Assembly: GCA_958450325.1 (NCBI GenBank)
Contig: OY288247.1
Location: 55,741,701 to 55,805,700, forward strand
Source of the DNA: Agrostemma githago
Taxonomy: Eukaryota > Streptophyta > Magnoliopsida > Caryophyllales > Caryophyllaceae
Reading direction: 5' to 3'
Length of the DNA: 64,000 bases
Program-made: the position numbers and the translations under genes
Notes under the pieces: model-generated
Told to the model about the DNA's origin: nothing
Seen by the model: only the letters and a program-made list of their open reading frames with translations
Databases searched by the model: none
Shown: positions 1 to 12,600 of the stretch, one piece after another
How positions within the stretch are numbered: position 1 is the first letter of the stretch
Layout of the letters: every line of letters starts with the position of its first letter

Positions 1-1883
1 TTGAATGAATGGACGAACTTTGATTAAATACACATCATTTTGTATATTAACCAAAGGACGGAGATGGAGGACCTAGGCGTGGTACTAGCCCGATCCCGAA
101 TCTCGATGCCTTGTCCCAACTTATCATATCGGAAAATAGAGTCTAGATTAATCATGTGTCGGATACGACTAAAGAATCTTCGACAAACGATTAATAGTGT
201 GAGACCGTCGATCAAAGTTGTTTATGTGAAGTGATATGCATGAGTTTTGAAAAATGGGATCACGTGATTGACTTTACACGCGACGACTAAAGTCGTAGAA
301 AAAGACGAGGCTCGAATGATGCATTAAAGTCCTTGGATTTCTGGGCTACAGGACCCACTCGATCGAGTCATGGCTTGGACTCGATCGAGTGCGTCCTTAG
401 GGTGGCTACTGCCCGGTTTTTGGGGTGCTACTCGATCAAGTGGCCTATGGCACTCGATCGAGTGCCCCCTGTACGAGGCATGGCTCGCTTCTTTTTTATG
501 TTTAAAAATCGATAGTCGGCCGAGTTAAATAAAAATATTGACGATTTAGATTTAACTCGGTTTTTCGGTACTATAATCATGTCTTGTATGATCATAATAC
601 CGTTATCGGAATTTTATAGAAAATGTCGATATGAGATTGAAAAGTTTGACTAGTGACGAAATTGTAGTCCTTCGCGTCACGACATCGATACCAATCCTAA
701 CGGATTATGTGATGTCGGTTTTCGCATCAACGGATTTCCCACTAATCTTAGAAATGGAGTCGAACGCGTTAAACTATGATCAATCACGATCACGTTACGC
801 CCTTGAGTACATTGGGGCGGCGCTCCTCGAAAGGGTGCAACCTCCATTGTTGCTCGTAAAGGGGTTAAACGGACTTTAGATGATCGTCATAGTCAAATGC
901 GTACAAGACCGAGTTTTACTACTATTATACATACGCGGTAAATGAGACGAAAATAAATAACGATAATTAAATGTTTGGTTGTTAGCTGCGATAAAGAAAA
1001 AATGTTAGATGTTAGCGTTTGTCGTTACTATCGACTAATTATAATATATAGATACATGAACATCAATAAAAAAAACAAAAAAAAAACAAAAGAGAAAGGA
1101 GATGTTGGTGTTTGAATATCACACCCTCAACCTACATGCTCTTGCTTCTCGGGATACGGTTCGTCAAATGGTGGCATTGGCGCGGGAACGTCGAGATATG
1201 TAGGAAGAGTTGATGGTGTGTGAATTTGGAGGTTTTGTAGTGACGGATTTTAACGGGTTCTTGCTCTCGAAGTGTGTATGTGTGTGATGGTGCTTTAGGG
1301 TTGGAATGTGATATAAAGGAGTAAAAAGTTGGCTGACGTTAGTTAAAAAAAAGTTGTGAAATGTGATGAGTTGATGGGGTATTTATAGGAAAACCCCACG
1401 ACCTAGGGTCACTCGATCGAGTGGCCCTAGTGCACTCGGTCGAGTGCCTTTAAAAACGGGTTTGTTCCGGATTTTGAGGCTCCACTCAACCGAGTGGATC
1501 AATTTGGATAAGCCATTTTAGGAAATGGTTGACTTTGGAAAATTTTGAATTTTGTATTTGGGCGCACATTTCTAGAAGCGCACCTGGTTGACTTTGTGTG
1601 ACGGATTCGTCTTTGACCGTGTTTTGACCCGGAAGCTAAAAGACGGGTTTTATTTTTGGTGTCGGTTTTGCCCCAAATTAGTCTTATTTTGCTCGAAACG
1701 ACCCACTGGGCCTGAATTTGAGGTTAGTTTTGTGAGATTTATATCCCGTTAAAAGCCCATGCCGGACATTACTGATTCCGAGCCCATATCCGAGCGCGTT
1801 AGAGCACGTTTGCGTCCGATCATCATCGGGTGATTTTTGGAAACTACCATAGACACCTGCCAGTCAAAATGCGGGTGTATACA
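1..1883 (-). mobile_element. LTR of family B, minus strand, cut by window start
   Basis: This is the reverse complement of the long LTRs at 22243-24848, 35236-37802 and 44238-46755. Its terminal end is at 1883, where the complement reads TGTATACACCCGC against TGTAGACACCC(G/A)C in the other copies. It carries both palindrome clusters of the family (about 353-468 and 1408-1495, core ACTCGATCGAGT) and the TATA box, complement of 1380-1387. The other end lies before the window, so solo LTR and full element cannot be told apart. Small ORFs inside have no coding meaning. Confidence 0.9.
1380..1387 (-). promoter_or_regulatory. TATA box of minus-strand family-B LTR
   Basis: TATAAATA followed by CCCC on the minus strand, just downstream of the first palindrome cluster, exactly as in the three other copies. 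It marks the likely LTR transcription start on this strand. Confidence 0.7.
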
Positions 1884-2025
1884 CAATTCCACAATTAAAT
1901 ACCATTACTGAATAAATCTTACTTCCATGATAAATTTAAAAAAGTGACCTGAAATCATATATTATTATGTGAACCTGCAACTAACTTATCTCTAAACTCT
2001 AACATTTATACTCCACAAAAAACTA

Positions 2026-2115
2026 CTCCCTCCGTCTCGTTCATTTGTTGTCTTTTGATGAAAATACTCCTCACAATGAATATAAAAGAACAACAAATGA
2101 ACGAGACGGAGGGAG
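2026..2115. mobile_element. Stowaway-type MITE
   Basis: A 90-bp element with near-perfect terminal inverted repeats. It starts CTCCCTCCGTCTCGTTCATT and ends with the complement. It is flanked by TA on both sides (2024-2025 and 2116-2117), the usual Tc1/mariner target duplication. It has no coding capacity. Confidence 0.93.
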
Positions 2116-2389
2116 TATTAAATAATTCACTGTTAAAAAAATTATGGGACATATTAATACCATAACGTTTTAGTTTACTGGAATAATACGTTAATCAAAC
2201 ACCATCTAGTTTCAGTGTTGCTATTTCAATGTCATTCTGATTAATTTATGATGGTCGATATGATTGTAACTCAACATAATATATTATGAGAAATTCAACC
2301 CTTGACAAATTAGAAAGCAAACATTTAAAATCAATTTACTGCAATTGTAATTTATTTGATATAATATAGCATGTAAAAACAATCACCAT

Positions 2390-3125
2390 TCTTCGAATGG
2401 TGACCCTCAGGCCACTTATTTTCAGCATGATGCTTGAATCCATGCATAAAAACCCCCTAAGATTCAAGCATATAGATAAGACACTTCAATTAGGTAGATC
2501 CGCAAATAATAAAAGTCTATCCGACTCTAAGAGTGAATTACTCACAAACTAAAAGTTAGAGAGTTATCACTAGAATTAAATGGACAAACTATTGCCCCCC
2601 ATTCTTGTATCCCTACTATTTGATTAAAATACGACTCACATATATTGAACATATGGTAGGGATCAAAAGAATGGGGGGAGTATATTGTGCCCATTTATTC
2701 TAAAAGCGTAAATCTGCAATCCAGAATCTCAATAGATAAATAGGTTGTATTCATGCTTTATAATTGACTCACGGTTGTTGCTCATCATCGAGGTTTTTAC
2801 ACACCATTACGCTTTAATCAAGATAATATGCCTCAATATGTTTATGTGAAGATCAGATGTTCCGACATATATATAAGAGATTTTATTAGTTTAATTACAC
2901 ATCAAATCTCAATCATGAACTAATTTTAATTAACTTATTTAAGTACAAAACAATTAAGTAATTTGACACTTTCTACACATATCAGCTACTTTTTTTCAGT
3001 TTAATTTGAACCATTGTTATAATGTCCTAAGCAAGTATTTCAATGTCATTCAGTTTTTCATGCTTCATTGATATGCTACTTAATTTAAAATTAGGTTTAA
3101 AAAATCTGTAAATTTCATTTAGTTT
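2390..3125 (+). repeat. Upstream region of RPA-like gene, copy 1 of a duplicated unit
   Basis: This stretch aligns over its whole length with 42990-43735. Shared landmarks are GGTGACCCTCAGGCCACT, AACTAAAAGTTAGAGAGTT, the embedded MITE, and CACCATTACGCT followed by AATCAAGATAATATG. By eye the copies are roughly three quarters identical. It contains no gene. Either tandem gene duplication or two copies of a larger mobile unit would explain it. Confidence 0.8.
2592..2680. mobile_element. MITE with TA target duplication
   Basis: Terminal inverted repeats (CCCCCCATTCTTGTATCCC at the left, complement with a few changes at the right) are flanked by TA at 2590-2591 and 2681-2682. The same element sits at the homologous position 43195-43286, so it was in place before the surrounding region was duplicated. 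Confidence 0.85.
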
Positions 3126-3435
3126 TTCTCAATCATTTAGCGTCATGATGACAGTTATCAGCAATGTACGTCAACATTATCACGATTTATCTCAATCAAG
3201 TATATCAAATCAATTTATATTCCTTACTATAATGATAAATCAAATCTCCATCAAAACAGTTAATTAATTCACTCCTTCTAGAGTTCTACTAAAACTTCCT
3301 AATTCAGCCACATGAAGACAGTTATTAGCTATCTATCTCAACAATACCCACTATCTTCTCAACCAAGCATAACTTCTCTTATGAAACTACCCACAACTAG
3401 CATGATAGGTTAGACTTCTGCTAATACTTCGGCAC

Positions 3436-3454
3436 TATAAATACAATATAAATA
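3436..3454 (+). promoter_or_regulatory. Double TATA box of the RPA-like gene
   Basis: Two copies of TATAAATA (3436-3443 and 3447-3454) lie 51 bases before the likely start codon at 3505, which has a good context (AAAATGGC). No other core promoter element is evident. Confidence 0.55.
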
Positions 3455-3504
3455 CAGTATTCTTTATGTACAATGCCACACTTGAAAAATTAATAACACA
3501 GAAA

Positions 3505-4770
3505 ATGGCAGAATCAGAAATCAGCAAACCAATGTTCTCTAATTTTGATAAGTTGCAACCATCTCAGAATGATTTTTTGTTTGAAGCTAAAGTTTTACGG
3601 GTTTGGAAAGCAGAAGAAGATCTTTTCAATAGGTGCAATCAAGATATCAACTCAATTCAAGCCTTAATGGTGGACGTAAAAGTAAGCACCATAGATCAGT
3701 TTTGCAATTAGAATCTTATTTAATATTATTATGCTAATAATATTCAAAATTGATAAATTTAAGGTGATATGATGCAAGCAAAAATAGTGCATGACTTGAA
3801 ATCTGAATTTGAGGGAAAGATACAGGAACAACAAATTTACAGAATAAGTAAATTTCATTTTGAAACCAATTTTACATGTGAGGCTGCTACCACTAATGAT
3901 TGGCGTATAAAATTTATCTCATCTACTGTCATTGAAGAAATAGAAAGTGCAACCTGCCAACATTCGGTTTCAATTTTGTTGATTTTCAAGATGTGAATGA
4001 CAACAACCTAAAGGGGAGATCCTTGATAGGTAAATTTACTACTCTTAGAAAAAGAAATTATAATTTAAGTATCAATTTCATATTATTAACTAAAACATGT
4101 ATGCAGATGTGATTGGGCAGGTGGAGAAGTACAGTTTCTCCTTGAAAATAAGATTTTTGACTGTACTACTTTTGAGCTACAAGATTTGAAGTAATTTTCT
4201 TTTGATGTTTATCATTTTTAACTCTTAAAATTTTATTTTGAAATATTTTAAAACTGTTTTTAAATAATTACTGAGGAACAACTTTGTCAGTATGGATATG
4301 TGGAGAACTTGGAAATGAAATCAGGTCAATTGCAACTGATGACAAATTCTTAGTACAGAAGCCCATAATTGTATTACATTGTGTGCAGAGATGCCCATAC
4401 TTAGGTATGATTTATATAATATTTGTGCATACTTTAAATAGACTCTGAAAAAATAACCTAACTATTCATCCTGTGTAATAGGACAAATGAGGATATCAAC
4501 AACTGATGCAACAAAAATTCGTATCATGCCAGACATACCACAAGTGAATGAATTCATTTCAAGGTGAGCCAAATAATAGAAACAACATCAAATATTTTAT
4601 TTTATGAATGAAAACTGACTGATGAATTTATGTTAACACAGAAATGCAAATCAAGGGGTTTTTATTAGAGATATTGTGGCTGCAAATTGGAAGATGATTG
4701 ATATTCAGAACAGTGAAGTCAAGAACATTGGCAGAAAAAGAACAAAGGCGGAATTTATTAATGAGACTAC
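3505..4770 (+). pseudogene. RPA1-like OB-fold (replication factor A family) gene, 5' part, broken
   Basis: Six exons can be read, most bounded by GT and AG: 3505-3681, 3764-4029, 4107-4190, 4291-4404, 4482-4563 and 4642-4770. The peptides fit the plant RPA70/DUF223 family, single-stranded-DNA-binding OB-fold proteins also carried by Helitrons. Typical pieces are IVHDLKSEFEGKIQEQQIYR, FNFVDFQDVND, DVIGQVEKY and CGELGNEI. A one-base frame change is needed near 3965 and another near 4140, and the exon 1/exon 2 phase does not match, so it is most likely dead. The last exon is cut by retrotransposon A at codons ETT and continues at 42412. Family assignment is from recognisable fragments only. Confidence 0.72.
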
Positions 4771-5520
4771 TAATCGTGCCAAAAATTTGCGCCCCAGGAG
4801 TACCACGTGGCAAAATACGAGTGGACAGTCAAAAAGTCAAAAGTCAAAGTCAAAGACTAAAAGACGGAAGTCAAATACTCAGAAGACATCAAGTCAAACA
4901 AACCCGAGACGATACACAATAATGGGCCAAGTAAAGCATGAAGTAAAACAGTGGGCCACTTAATCAAGAAGACCCAACACATGGAAGATGAAATCTAGCC
5001 CACAGCAAGAAGGAGGCAACAACCCCCCTACAAACCAGGAAACCCTTCTGCAGACCAGGAGAGAATCCAGGAGGAGAAGGTAACGGCTGAGGGAGAGTTA
5101 AAGGATGAGATCTCAGGCAATTAAGAGGGAATTAAATGTCAAGATTCTGGAGGAGAGAGAGGTAACGGTTAGCAACAATATAAAAGGCAAGAAGAGGAAG
5201 AAAGATGGATCATCCGAACATGCCCATTCCAAGCTCATATACCCACAATCAATCAAAGTCAGAATTATAGTAAAATTATTTGTATTTGTATTCTCTTCTT
5301 CACCTCTTCTAGTTCATAGTATAATTTTGGCGGGATTCCAACTCCACCCGCGGTTTTTCCCACATCGGATTTCCGCGTCACCAAAACTTTGTGTGTGTTC
5401 CTTTTCTTCTTCGTTGTTTTCGTTCGCTAGAAACGATTCGATTTCGTCATCCATAATTATAGGACGATCGCTTTGACCCGCAACCGATATCGTAGACCCG
5501 GTAATTTTTTTACCAAAACA
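4771..5520 (+). repeat. 5' LTR of retrotransposon A
   Basis: It matches 41656-42406 along its whole length. The 3' LTR starts TGTTCGTGCC; this one starts TAATCGTGCC, so the canonical TG end has been lost here. It ends CCAAAACA. A TATA box lies at 5179-5186. Unlike the LTRs of families B, C and D it has no palindrome cluster, only short GTCAAA direct repeats around 4828-4860. Confidence 0.93.
5179..5186 (+). promoter_or_regulatory. TATA box of LTR A
   Basis: TATAAAAG followed by GCAAG, conserved at 42065-42072 in the 3' LTR. It is the only good TATA candidate in the LTR and would start transcription of element A. Confidence 0.65.
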
Positions 5521-5522
5521 AT

Positions 5523-5540
5523 TTGGCGCCCACCGTGGGG
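5523..5540 (+). promoter_or_regulatory. Primer-binding site of element A
   Basis: TTGGCGCCCACCGTGGGG begins two bases after the 5' LTR, the position where a tRNA 3' end pairs to prime minus-strand DNA synthesis. The matching tRNA was not identified. Confidence 0.65.
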
Positions 5541-5595
5541 CAAAGTGATCATTTCCTATAAGCCAAATCCTACCGTGAGGCAATCTCGTGTCGTC

Positions 5596-7778
5596 ATGAC
5601 CGGATCCGGCCAAAATTCTTCCAGCAGTCAAGGAGCATCCACTCAACCCATTGGAGGAGGATCGTCCCCAGGAGCAGCTGAGCCAGTTTTCACGCCCCTT
5701 ACCCTGGCAATCCCTACCAACCAGACAATGAAACACACGTTGTTGGCATCTAGGCCCCCTCCGACGCCTAAAACCACTGGGGTCACCAGCTCCTCCAAGG
5801 CCAGGAAGGAAAGCATACCAACCAGAGCCTTGACTCCAGGAGGGTTCGTAGGAGAAGCTTCCAGTGGGGCGGGGTCGCCAGACCTGATGCAGAGTATGCT
5901 TCCGCCTCTAATTTCTAGTGATCTTATTGATGGCTCTACTTTCTATACACATTCTCCAGGATACATCTTTCTTAGGAGTTAAAAGAGAAAAGATAGTGGG
6001 GACTACGCAAGGACTAAGACTATGCCTCCAAAATCCCTTAGAAAAAAAAACTTAGTCAACTTGCCTATTTAACTCAGCTCTCTCTACAGGGTTTCACCTA
6101 TAGTGTGGAAGATTAGGCAATTTAGATCCAGGGATAAGGAATCAATGCTCTGCGCCAGGCAGTGGAAACCCTGCAGAAGGACAACCAAGAAATCAAGGCT
6201 CGGATCTCGGCAACAGACAAGACTCCAGTTGCATCGGTCCAACCATCACCAGAGATGCTGCCCTTGATGCCTAGGGGAGAACCAAGCACCCGCAGGGAGT
6301 CAATGACCAGCAGGAAGACCACCAGAGAAGTACCCTCAGAATTGGTCACCAGACTGGAGCTTGGATTGGCTCCACCAGACCCAGTTATTGAACCCCAGGG
6401 ATTGGGTTACCTGACCTACGGCCCCACACCCGGCACATCTCCTACCACAGGTAACCTCCTCTCCAACATCGAAAGTCGAGAAACTAACTTACTATCTTTT
6501 GTAGGCACCCCTGTCCACCAGACGCCAGGATGACAATTTGTAACTCCACTAGGGATGACCACCTTATCCAGCAACCAGTCCTCTGGAGAAGTGTGGACAG
6601 CACCCAGAACCCCACTCCAGCAGGCGTCAGAATGGCAGCCCGGATCCGCGACAGCAGCAGTACCTTTGCCTCCTCCTCCTAGCAGTCAACACCTTGGAGG
6701 ACCTTATGCAGGGAGTACTCCTTTCAATTTTTCTCCTCCTGTCTCTAACCCTCTTGCAGGAACAATCAGCACAGCAGATCAGCAACGGCAGGAATTGAAG
6801 GAATTGAGGGACCTGATCAACAAGATTCCTGGAATGCCACACCCCCTAGAGAGAGGAGCTAGGGACAGCTACGCAGACTCACCCTTCATCGACGATCTAG
6901 CTTGTGTTGCTGTACCGAAGGGCTTCATGCCACCAGCCATGACGCTTTATGATGGCACTGCAGACCCCCTAGATCACATCAACCAGTACAAACAGAAGAT
7001 GGTGGTGACCGCTACGGGGCCCCTGAAGAAAACATGCATGTGCAAGGGGTTTGGCTCCACTCTGTCAGGAGCAGCTCTCCGTTGGTTCGTTGGTTTGCCT
7101 AACCGAAGCGCCACCTCCTTCGCTGACCTGGTCAATGCCTTCAACCAGCAGTTCGCCAGCAGCAGAAAACCAGAGAAGCAGACCAGTGACTTGTATCAGG
7201 TGGTGCAGAAGTTCGAAGAATCTACACGTGACTTCCTCAACAGATTCAACAAAGAGAAAGTAACCATCCCCAGATGTGATATGCCCACCGCCATAGAAGC
7301 CTTTCGTTAAGGGCTCCACCAGGACTCGAATCTGTACAAGGACCTCATAAAATACCCGTGTGCCACGTTTGAGGATGTGCAGACCAAGGAAATAGCAGCC
7401 ATCAGACTGGAAGAAGATTCAGGTTCCAGAAGGGCTACGTATGGTTCTGAGTATGTCACCAGAAAGGCGCCAACAGAAAAAAGGGGTGAGAGATCGAAGC
7501 CCTACTCCAGGAATGTAAGCAAGGTTTCCGAGGAGAAAGACTGGAAGGACAATCCAGGATTGCCACCCAGAGTAAGTGAGTACGGGTTCTTTACCAACCT
7601 TGATGGGGTGCTTAAGGCTCTGAGGGGGTTAGGACGCAGAGTCAGGTGGCCCAGGAGACAGGAGCACACCAATGACCGAAGGGATGCCAGCAAGAGGTGC
7701 GAATTCCATGACGACATCGGACACCATACCGATGAGTGTGTCCAGCTCAGGAGAGAGGTTAAGTTCCAGTATGATTAG
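5596..7778 (+). pseudogene. Gag of element A (broken)
   Basis: The likely start is ATG 5596, shortly after the primer-binding site. A Pro/Ser/Thr-rich leader runs to a stop near 5980. The main frame is open at 6162-6533 and 6555-7310 and continues to 7778, with in-frame stops at 6531, 7308 and 7776. The conserved retrotransposon gag domain is at about 6900-7320 (AALRWFVGLPNRSATSFADL). A zinc-knuckle-like CEFHDDIGHHTDEC is near 7700. Gag packages the RNA in virus-like particles. The shift between leader and main frame, with splice-like signals near 6090, may reflect an intron or decay. Confidence 0.8.
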
Positions 7779-8408
7779 GGGAATTTGGATCACCTCACGT
7801 CCAGAAACTCTAGCGGAATAAATACAACAGATCAACTATTGCCTTCTCCACCTCCAATGTGTACCAGAATTGTCAATGTGATCACAGGAGGATCGGAATT
7901 ATGCGAGCTGACCTACTCAGCAGCCAAGAGACATGCTTCTCAGACCAGAGGAGACAGACCAGAGCACTCCTGCAAAATCAGTTGCAAGAATCTTCCAGCT
8001 GTCACCTTTGACGAAACTGATGCAGAAGCTATTTCAGAGAGGCACCATGACGCATTAATAATTACTCTCTCTATAGGGAATTGCACCGTGAAGAAGATTC
8101 TGGTAGACACTGGGAGCTCAGTCAACCTCATCATGCTGGAAACTCTCCAGAACATGGGGTTTAGCGAGAAGGACCTAACGAGGAAGGCGGTTCCCTTAGT
8201 AGGTTTTAGTGGTGAGACCAAGCATTCTCCGGGAGAGATCACCATTCTTACCTACGCCGGAGGAGTTAACAAGCAAGTACGGTACCTAGTCATTGATGGA
8301 CCCTCCACCTACAACGTGATTCTAGGAAGGCCCTGGATCCATGAGATGAAGGCCATCACCTCCACCTACCACCAGTGCCTGAAGTTCCCTACACCCTGGG
8401 GAGTGTAG
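7779..8408 (+). pseudogene. Aspartic protease domain of element A
   Basis: It is in the same frame as gag, directly after the stop at 7776. The active-site motif LVDTGSSVNL lies at about 8101-8130, and the flap/C-terminal motif YNVILGRPWIHEM follows. This domain cleaves the Gag-Pol polyprotein. A TAG at 8406 separates it from the reverse transcriptase; another in-frame TAG lies near 8484. Both are likely decay, since Tat elements normally keep one continuous frame here. Confidence 0.85.
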
Positions 8409-8543
8409 AAGATCAACGAAGACCAAGGAGAGGCCAAGGATTGCTACAGGGTAGCCCTTAAGAAGACGGCGAGCCCCCCAGCATAGCAATTACAGAGCCT
8501 TCATCTACCTCTGCAGGAGTATTTAGAGCCACCTCAGGCGGAG

Positions 8544-9674
8544 TTGGATGAAGTCAACTTGAACAAGCAACATCCAGAGCGAAAAGTGTTAATCGGATTA
8601 GAATGCACAGGTAATATCCGCCAAAACCTCATTGAATTATTAAAAACTAACATGGATTGTTTTGCTTGGTCGCATGATGATATGGTAGGTATAGACCCCG
8701 GCATTATAACCCATAGGCTAAGTGGGGATCCCAGCTACAAGCCAGTCCAGCAGAAGAGGAGGAAGTTTGCCCCAGAAAGAAACCAAGTCATAAATCAAGA
8801 GGTGGACAGTCTGCTGGCTGCTGGAAAAATCAGGGAGGTGAAGTATCCAGAGTGGTTGTCTAACGTGGTGGTGGTCCCAAAGAAGAATGGCAAGTGGAGG
8901 ATGTGCGTCGATTTCACCGACTTGAAAAAAGCATGCCCGAAAGATCCATTCCCCCTACCACATATAGATGTCATGGTAGATGCTACAGCAGGCCACGAGA
9001 TGCTAACCTTTCTTGATGCATGGAGTGGGTACAACCATATCAAGATGCATCCGGCAGACCAGGAGAAGACAGCTTTCAGGTCTGAGAGAGGTATATATTG
9101 TTACAATGTAATGCCTTTTGGTCTAAAGAATGCAGGTTCCACCTACCAGAGGCTAGTCAATAAGATGTTCAAGAGGCAGATTAGGGACACAATGGAGGTA
9201 TATATTGACGACATGGTCGTCAAGTCAAAGCAAGCCTCGCAACATACAACACACCTGGAGGATACCTTCAACACCTTGAGGGAATACAAGATGAAGTTAA
9301 ATCCTTCAAAGTGCACATTTGGAGTGTCATGTGGGAAATTTCTGGGGTACATGGTGACCCAGAGGGGAATTGAAGCTAGCACAGAGCAGATCAAGGCCAT
9401 CCTCCAGCTGGAATTCCCACAGAAGCCAAAAGACGTGCAAAGGCTGACTGGAAGAATTGCTGCTCTGAGCAGATTTATCTCCAGGTCTTCAGATAGATGT
9501 CGGCTGTTCTATGACGTCCTGAAGAAGGCCCAAAAGTTTGATTGGACAGCAGAGCACGAGAAGGCGTTCAGCGACCTGAAGCACTACCTTAGCACTCCAC
9601 CTCTGCTGTCAAAACCGGAACCTGGAGAGCAACTCTTCCTGTACCTGTCAGTAACCGAGGTAGCAATTAGTGCA
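8544..9674 (+). pseudogene. Reverse transcriptase and start of RNase H, element A
   Basis: A long Ty3/gypsy RT. Visible motifs are WRMCVDFTDLKKACPKD, the MPFGLKNAGSTYQRLV block and the catalytic YIDD at 9201-9212, followed by the connection region (QRLTGRIAALSRFI). The frame runs to codon GCA 9672-9674, where the CACTA transposon interrupts the RNase H region (VTEVAISA). Reading resumes at 12931 with VLVREHEG, so the frame would be continuous without the insert. The active site is intact, but upstream stops prevent a normal polyprotein. Confidence 0.93.
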
Positions 9675-12600
9675 CACTACAACAAATCCATGACTTTCTT
9701 GTCACTTAAAGGTTGACGCTTAAATAAGCGTCTCCATCATTTTACTCTATTTTCATTTTTAACCGCCCACTTGTACCCAAAAACCTAAATCAAGCGCATT
9801 TCACATTTCATTCTCGCGCTTCATAAAAAAGTTTTAACCCCTCTCCCTCTAATCAATTAATTAATTAATTAGATAATCGCAGACCTAGGTAAAATCGTTC
9901 ATTGTCTTCTTTTGCAGATTTGTCCATCCATATTCATATACTTCAATTGCGATCGCATATAGCCATATTTATCCTCCTCAAAATTGTCCATACTTGAAGA
10001 TCTGTGGTGTACTGATGTTGTTATTTGTCAGTGAACATCGTCCCTTTCTTTTGAAAGGTATAATTTTTAGTGCTTCTAGTTCCCTTATGGTATTTAATTA
10101 CTTGGTTAGTGTTTTTTTTGTTTTTATTATTGCGTTTTAGAGCTAGACTGTTGCATTATTATTTAGAACTTTTGGGTTAAAATAGGGTTTATGTACGATC
10201 TGATTTCTATATATTATCTCACATGCCATTCAAATTGCGCTTTCCCTACAGATCTAGAAAAGTAGCAATTTTAAATGTAGGTCTTATTTGGTGTAGAATA
10301 TGGTCTGAATTAGCAACAACTATTCACTGTGAACGGTACGACATCCATGGACAAGGAGAATTGAAACTTGGATAAGTTTGTCTTTATTGCTTTGTTTGAT
10401 TCATGAATGACATTGACTCTCTTCCTAAATTCTAATGGTAGCAACTAGCAAGGGACCTGTGAGGTTGTTTTCTTATTCAGCCCTTGCTTTATACTTTGTT
10501 TAGTCTTGTTTTTTTGCTATTCAAACAACGTTTTGTTAGTATTTTTTTGCTTATGAAAGTTCAACTTAATGAAAATTTGAGGTACGTTTCCTCTGAGTTT
10601 TGGTGAGAGGTTTTCATGTACTCGTCTTCACAGGATTTCCCTGAACACTTCTTGCTAACACGCATGCTTGGTATTCGATTAAGAAGCGTGTTTTTGCTAC
10701 AGGTAAGACGCAGTTGAACCTGTTGTCTACAAAGCATAATTTCAAGCTGTTTTTCTAGTAAGGTTGTTAAACAGTCTTCTTAGTTTCTCGATTATTTTAC
10801 TTTGTTGGTTAAACATAGCTTCATGTACCTTTATTTAGAGTTTAGCTAGTACACATACACCTATTCATATATTCAAGCTCATTTTTTAGTTCGATCATGG
10901 GAGTTAAAGGACTTTTTTGAATTTCATTTTTTAAGTTTTATATTCTAACTTTTGGAGCTGATCAAACCTGTACCGTTCTTATCTTGCAACTATGAGTTTA
11001 TGTTTCCATGGAGGGGTCATGTAAAATTTAAATTGTGTCATAGCCAGTAGCTTGCTTCTCAGTCAAGTGTTATCTAAGATGAAGTAGATAGGATATGATT
11101 AGGTTATGTTTCCTAATTCTACAGAAAGCTTATTGGCATATTAGTGTGTTGCTGAAGGAGCGGATATGCCTTTTTTTTGCTCCAACTCATCCATTTTCTT
11201 GTGCTCTGTCGTTTACAAATTAGCATATCTTATTGTTTATGCTATGTTAGACGCACTTTATGTGTTCAGAGTTTGATGGCTTGTTTAATGATCATTTGCC
11301 TAATTTATTATATTCGTGAATTTAGTAAAAAAAAATTAATGAATTTAGAGAGTTTGTTGAGTTTGATAGATGAATCTTATTCAGTTTAATTGTTTACCTT
11401 CTTTTAATACATATAATTCATTGACCCTTCAATCTATTTCTCACTTATATTAATTAATTTTACCATTTGTAACTTAGTTTCATCTTATGTGTTTCTATGC
11501 AGTTTGCGCGACATTAAGTTTGAGCTATGAACGAGAGATTAAATAAGTTGAGCTACGGGAACACGTGGGTAAAACTATGAGCCAGACAAATGATTAGCTG
11601 GAGTTACAAGATAAAGAGAATGTTATGCTTACGACAAAATGGTAATGTCTTCATTTTCTTAGAATAAAATTGATCTACATATTTTCGTTGCCTTGTGACT
11701 TTATAAGCCGTCAGTTTATGAGGAATACTTTTTTGATACGCTGGAATACCTTGTGTGTTTAAAAGTTAAACTAGTCTGTTTTTTGTGAAAATTATCATCT
11801 TATTTATTTTATTTATCCTTTTTTTTCCTAATGATACTTGTTATTGATTGAAAATGATATTTATGATGTTATATTTTACTTGTAGCACTGATATGCAATT
11901 CATAATCTAGTGTATCTAGGTTTACTAGAGTAGTTATGCTAATTTGTCCATATTCATTAAAATCTCATATCAATGCATGTAGCATTTGGAGATAACTCGA
12001 ATGTAGGAAATCAACACTCATGTGAGGTTAATATTTTGACTTATATTTCTGATGTTTCGTTGAAAAAAATTCTTCCAATAATTATGATCTTATTGTACTA
12101 TAGTGATCTCTTCTTTTCTATTTGGTGGCATCTATGCCCCTTCATACTCAAACTTTATTTTTCATATTTTTAGAGACGGTTGTTTATGATCTTGTAGGTT
12201 TCAGGTTCTGCAAAAGATGATTATCCGCCGGGATAATTGCAAAAATAGCTATCAGACTATTCTATTAAAATAAGACGGTTGTTGTTGTTGCATGCACACG
12301 AGTTTTGTTATTTAATACTCATGATGAGAAGCTTCCTTCCATATTTCTTTTCGATCGATATTAGATTCGGTTATTAATTTAGTACATACTCAATTATGTT
12401 TGAGAGCATATATTTTGATGTAATTTTATTTGTATTTCATTTTTGGATGAGACATTATTATTGAATCATGATCAAAATACTATACTCGATCTATATATGC
12501 AAGATTGGCCATCGGATACTATACATGTGTTTTGGTTGTATATTTTTTCCGTATTATATCTAATTTACTGTAAAAATATTGAAGGGTTAGATATATCTAA

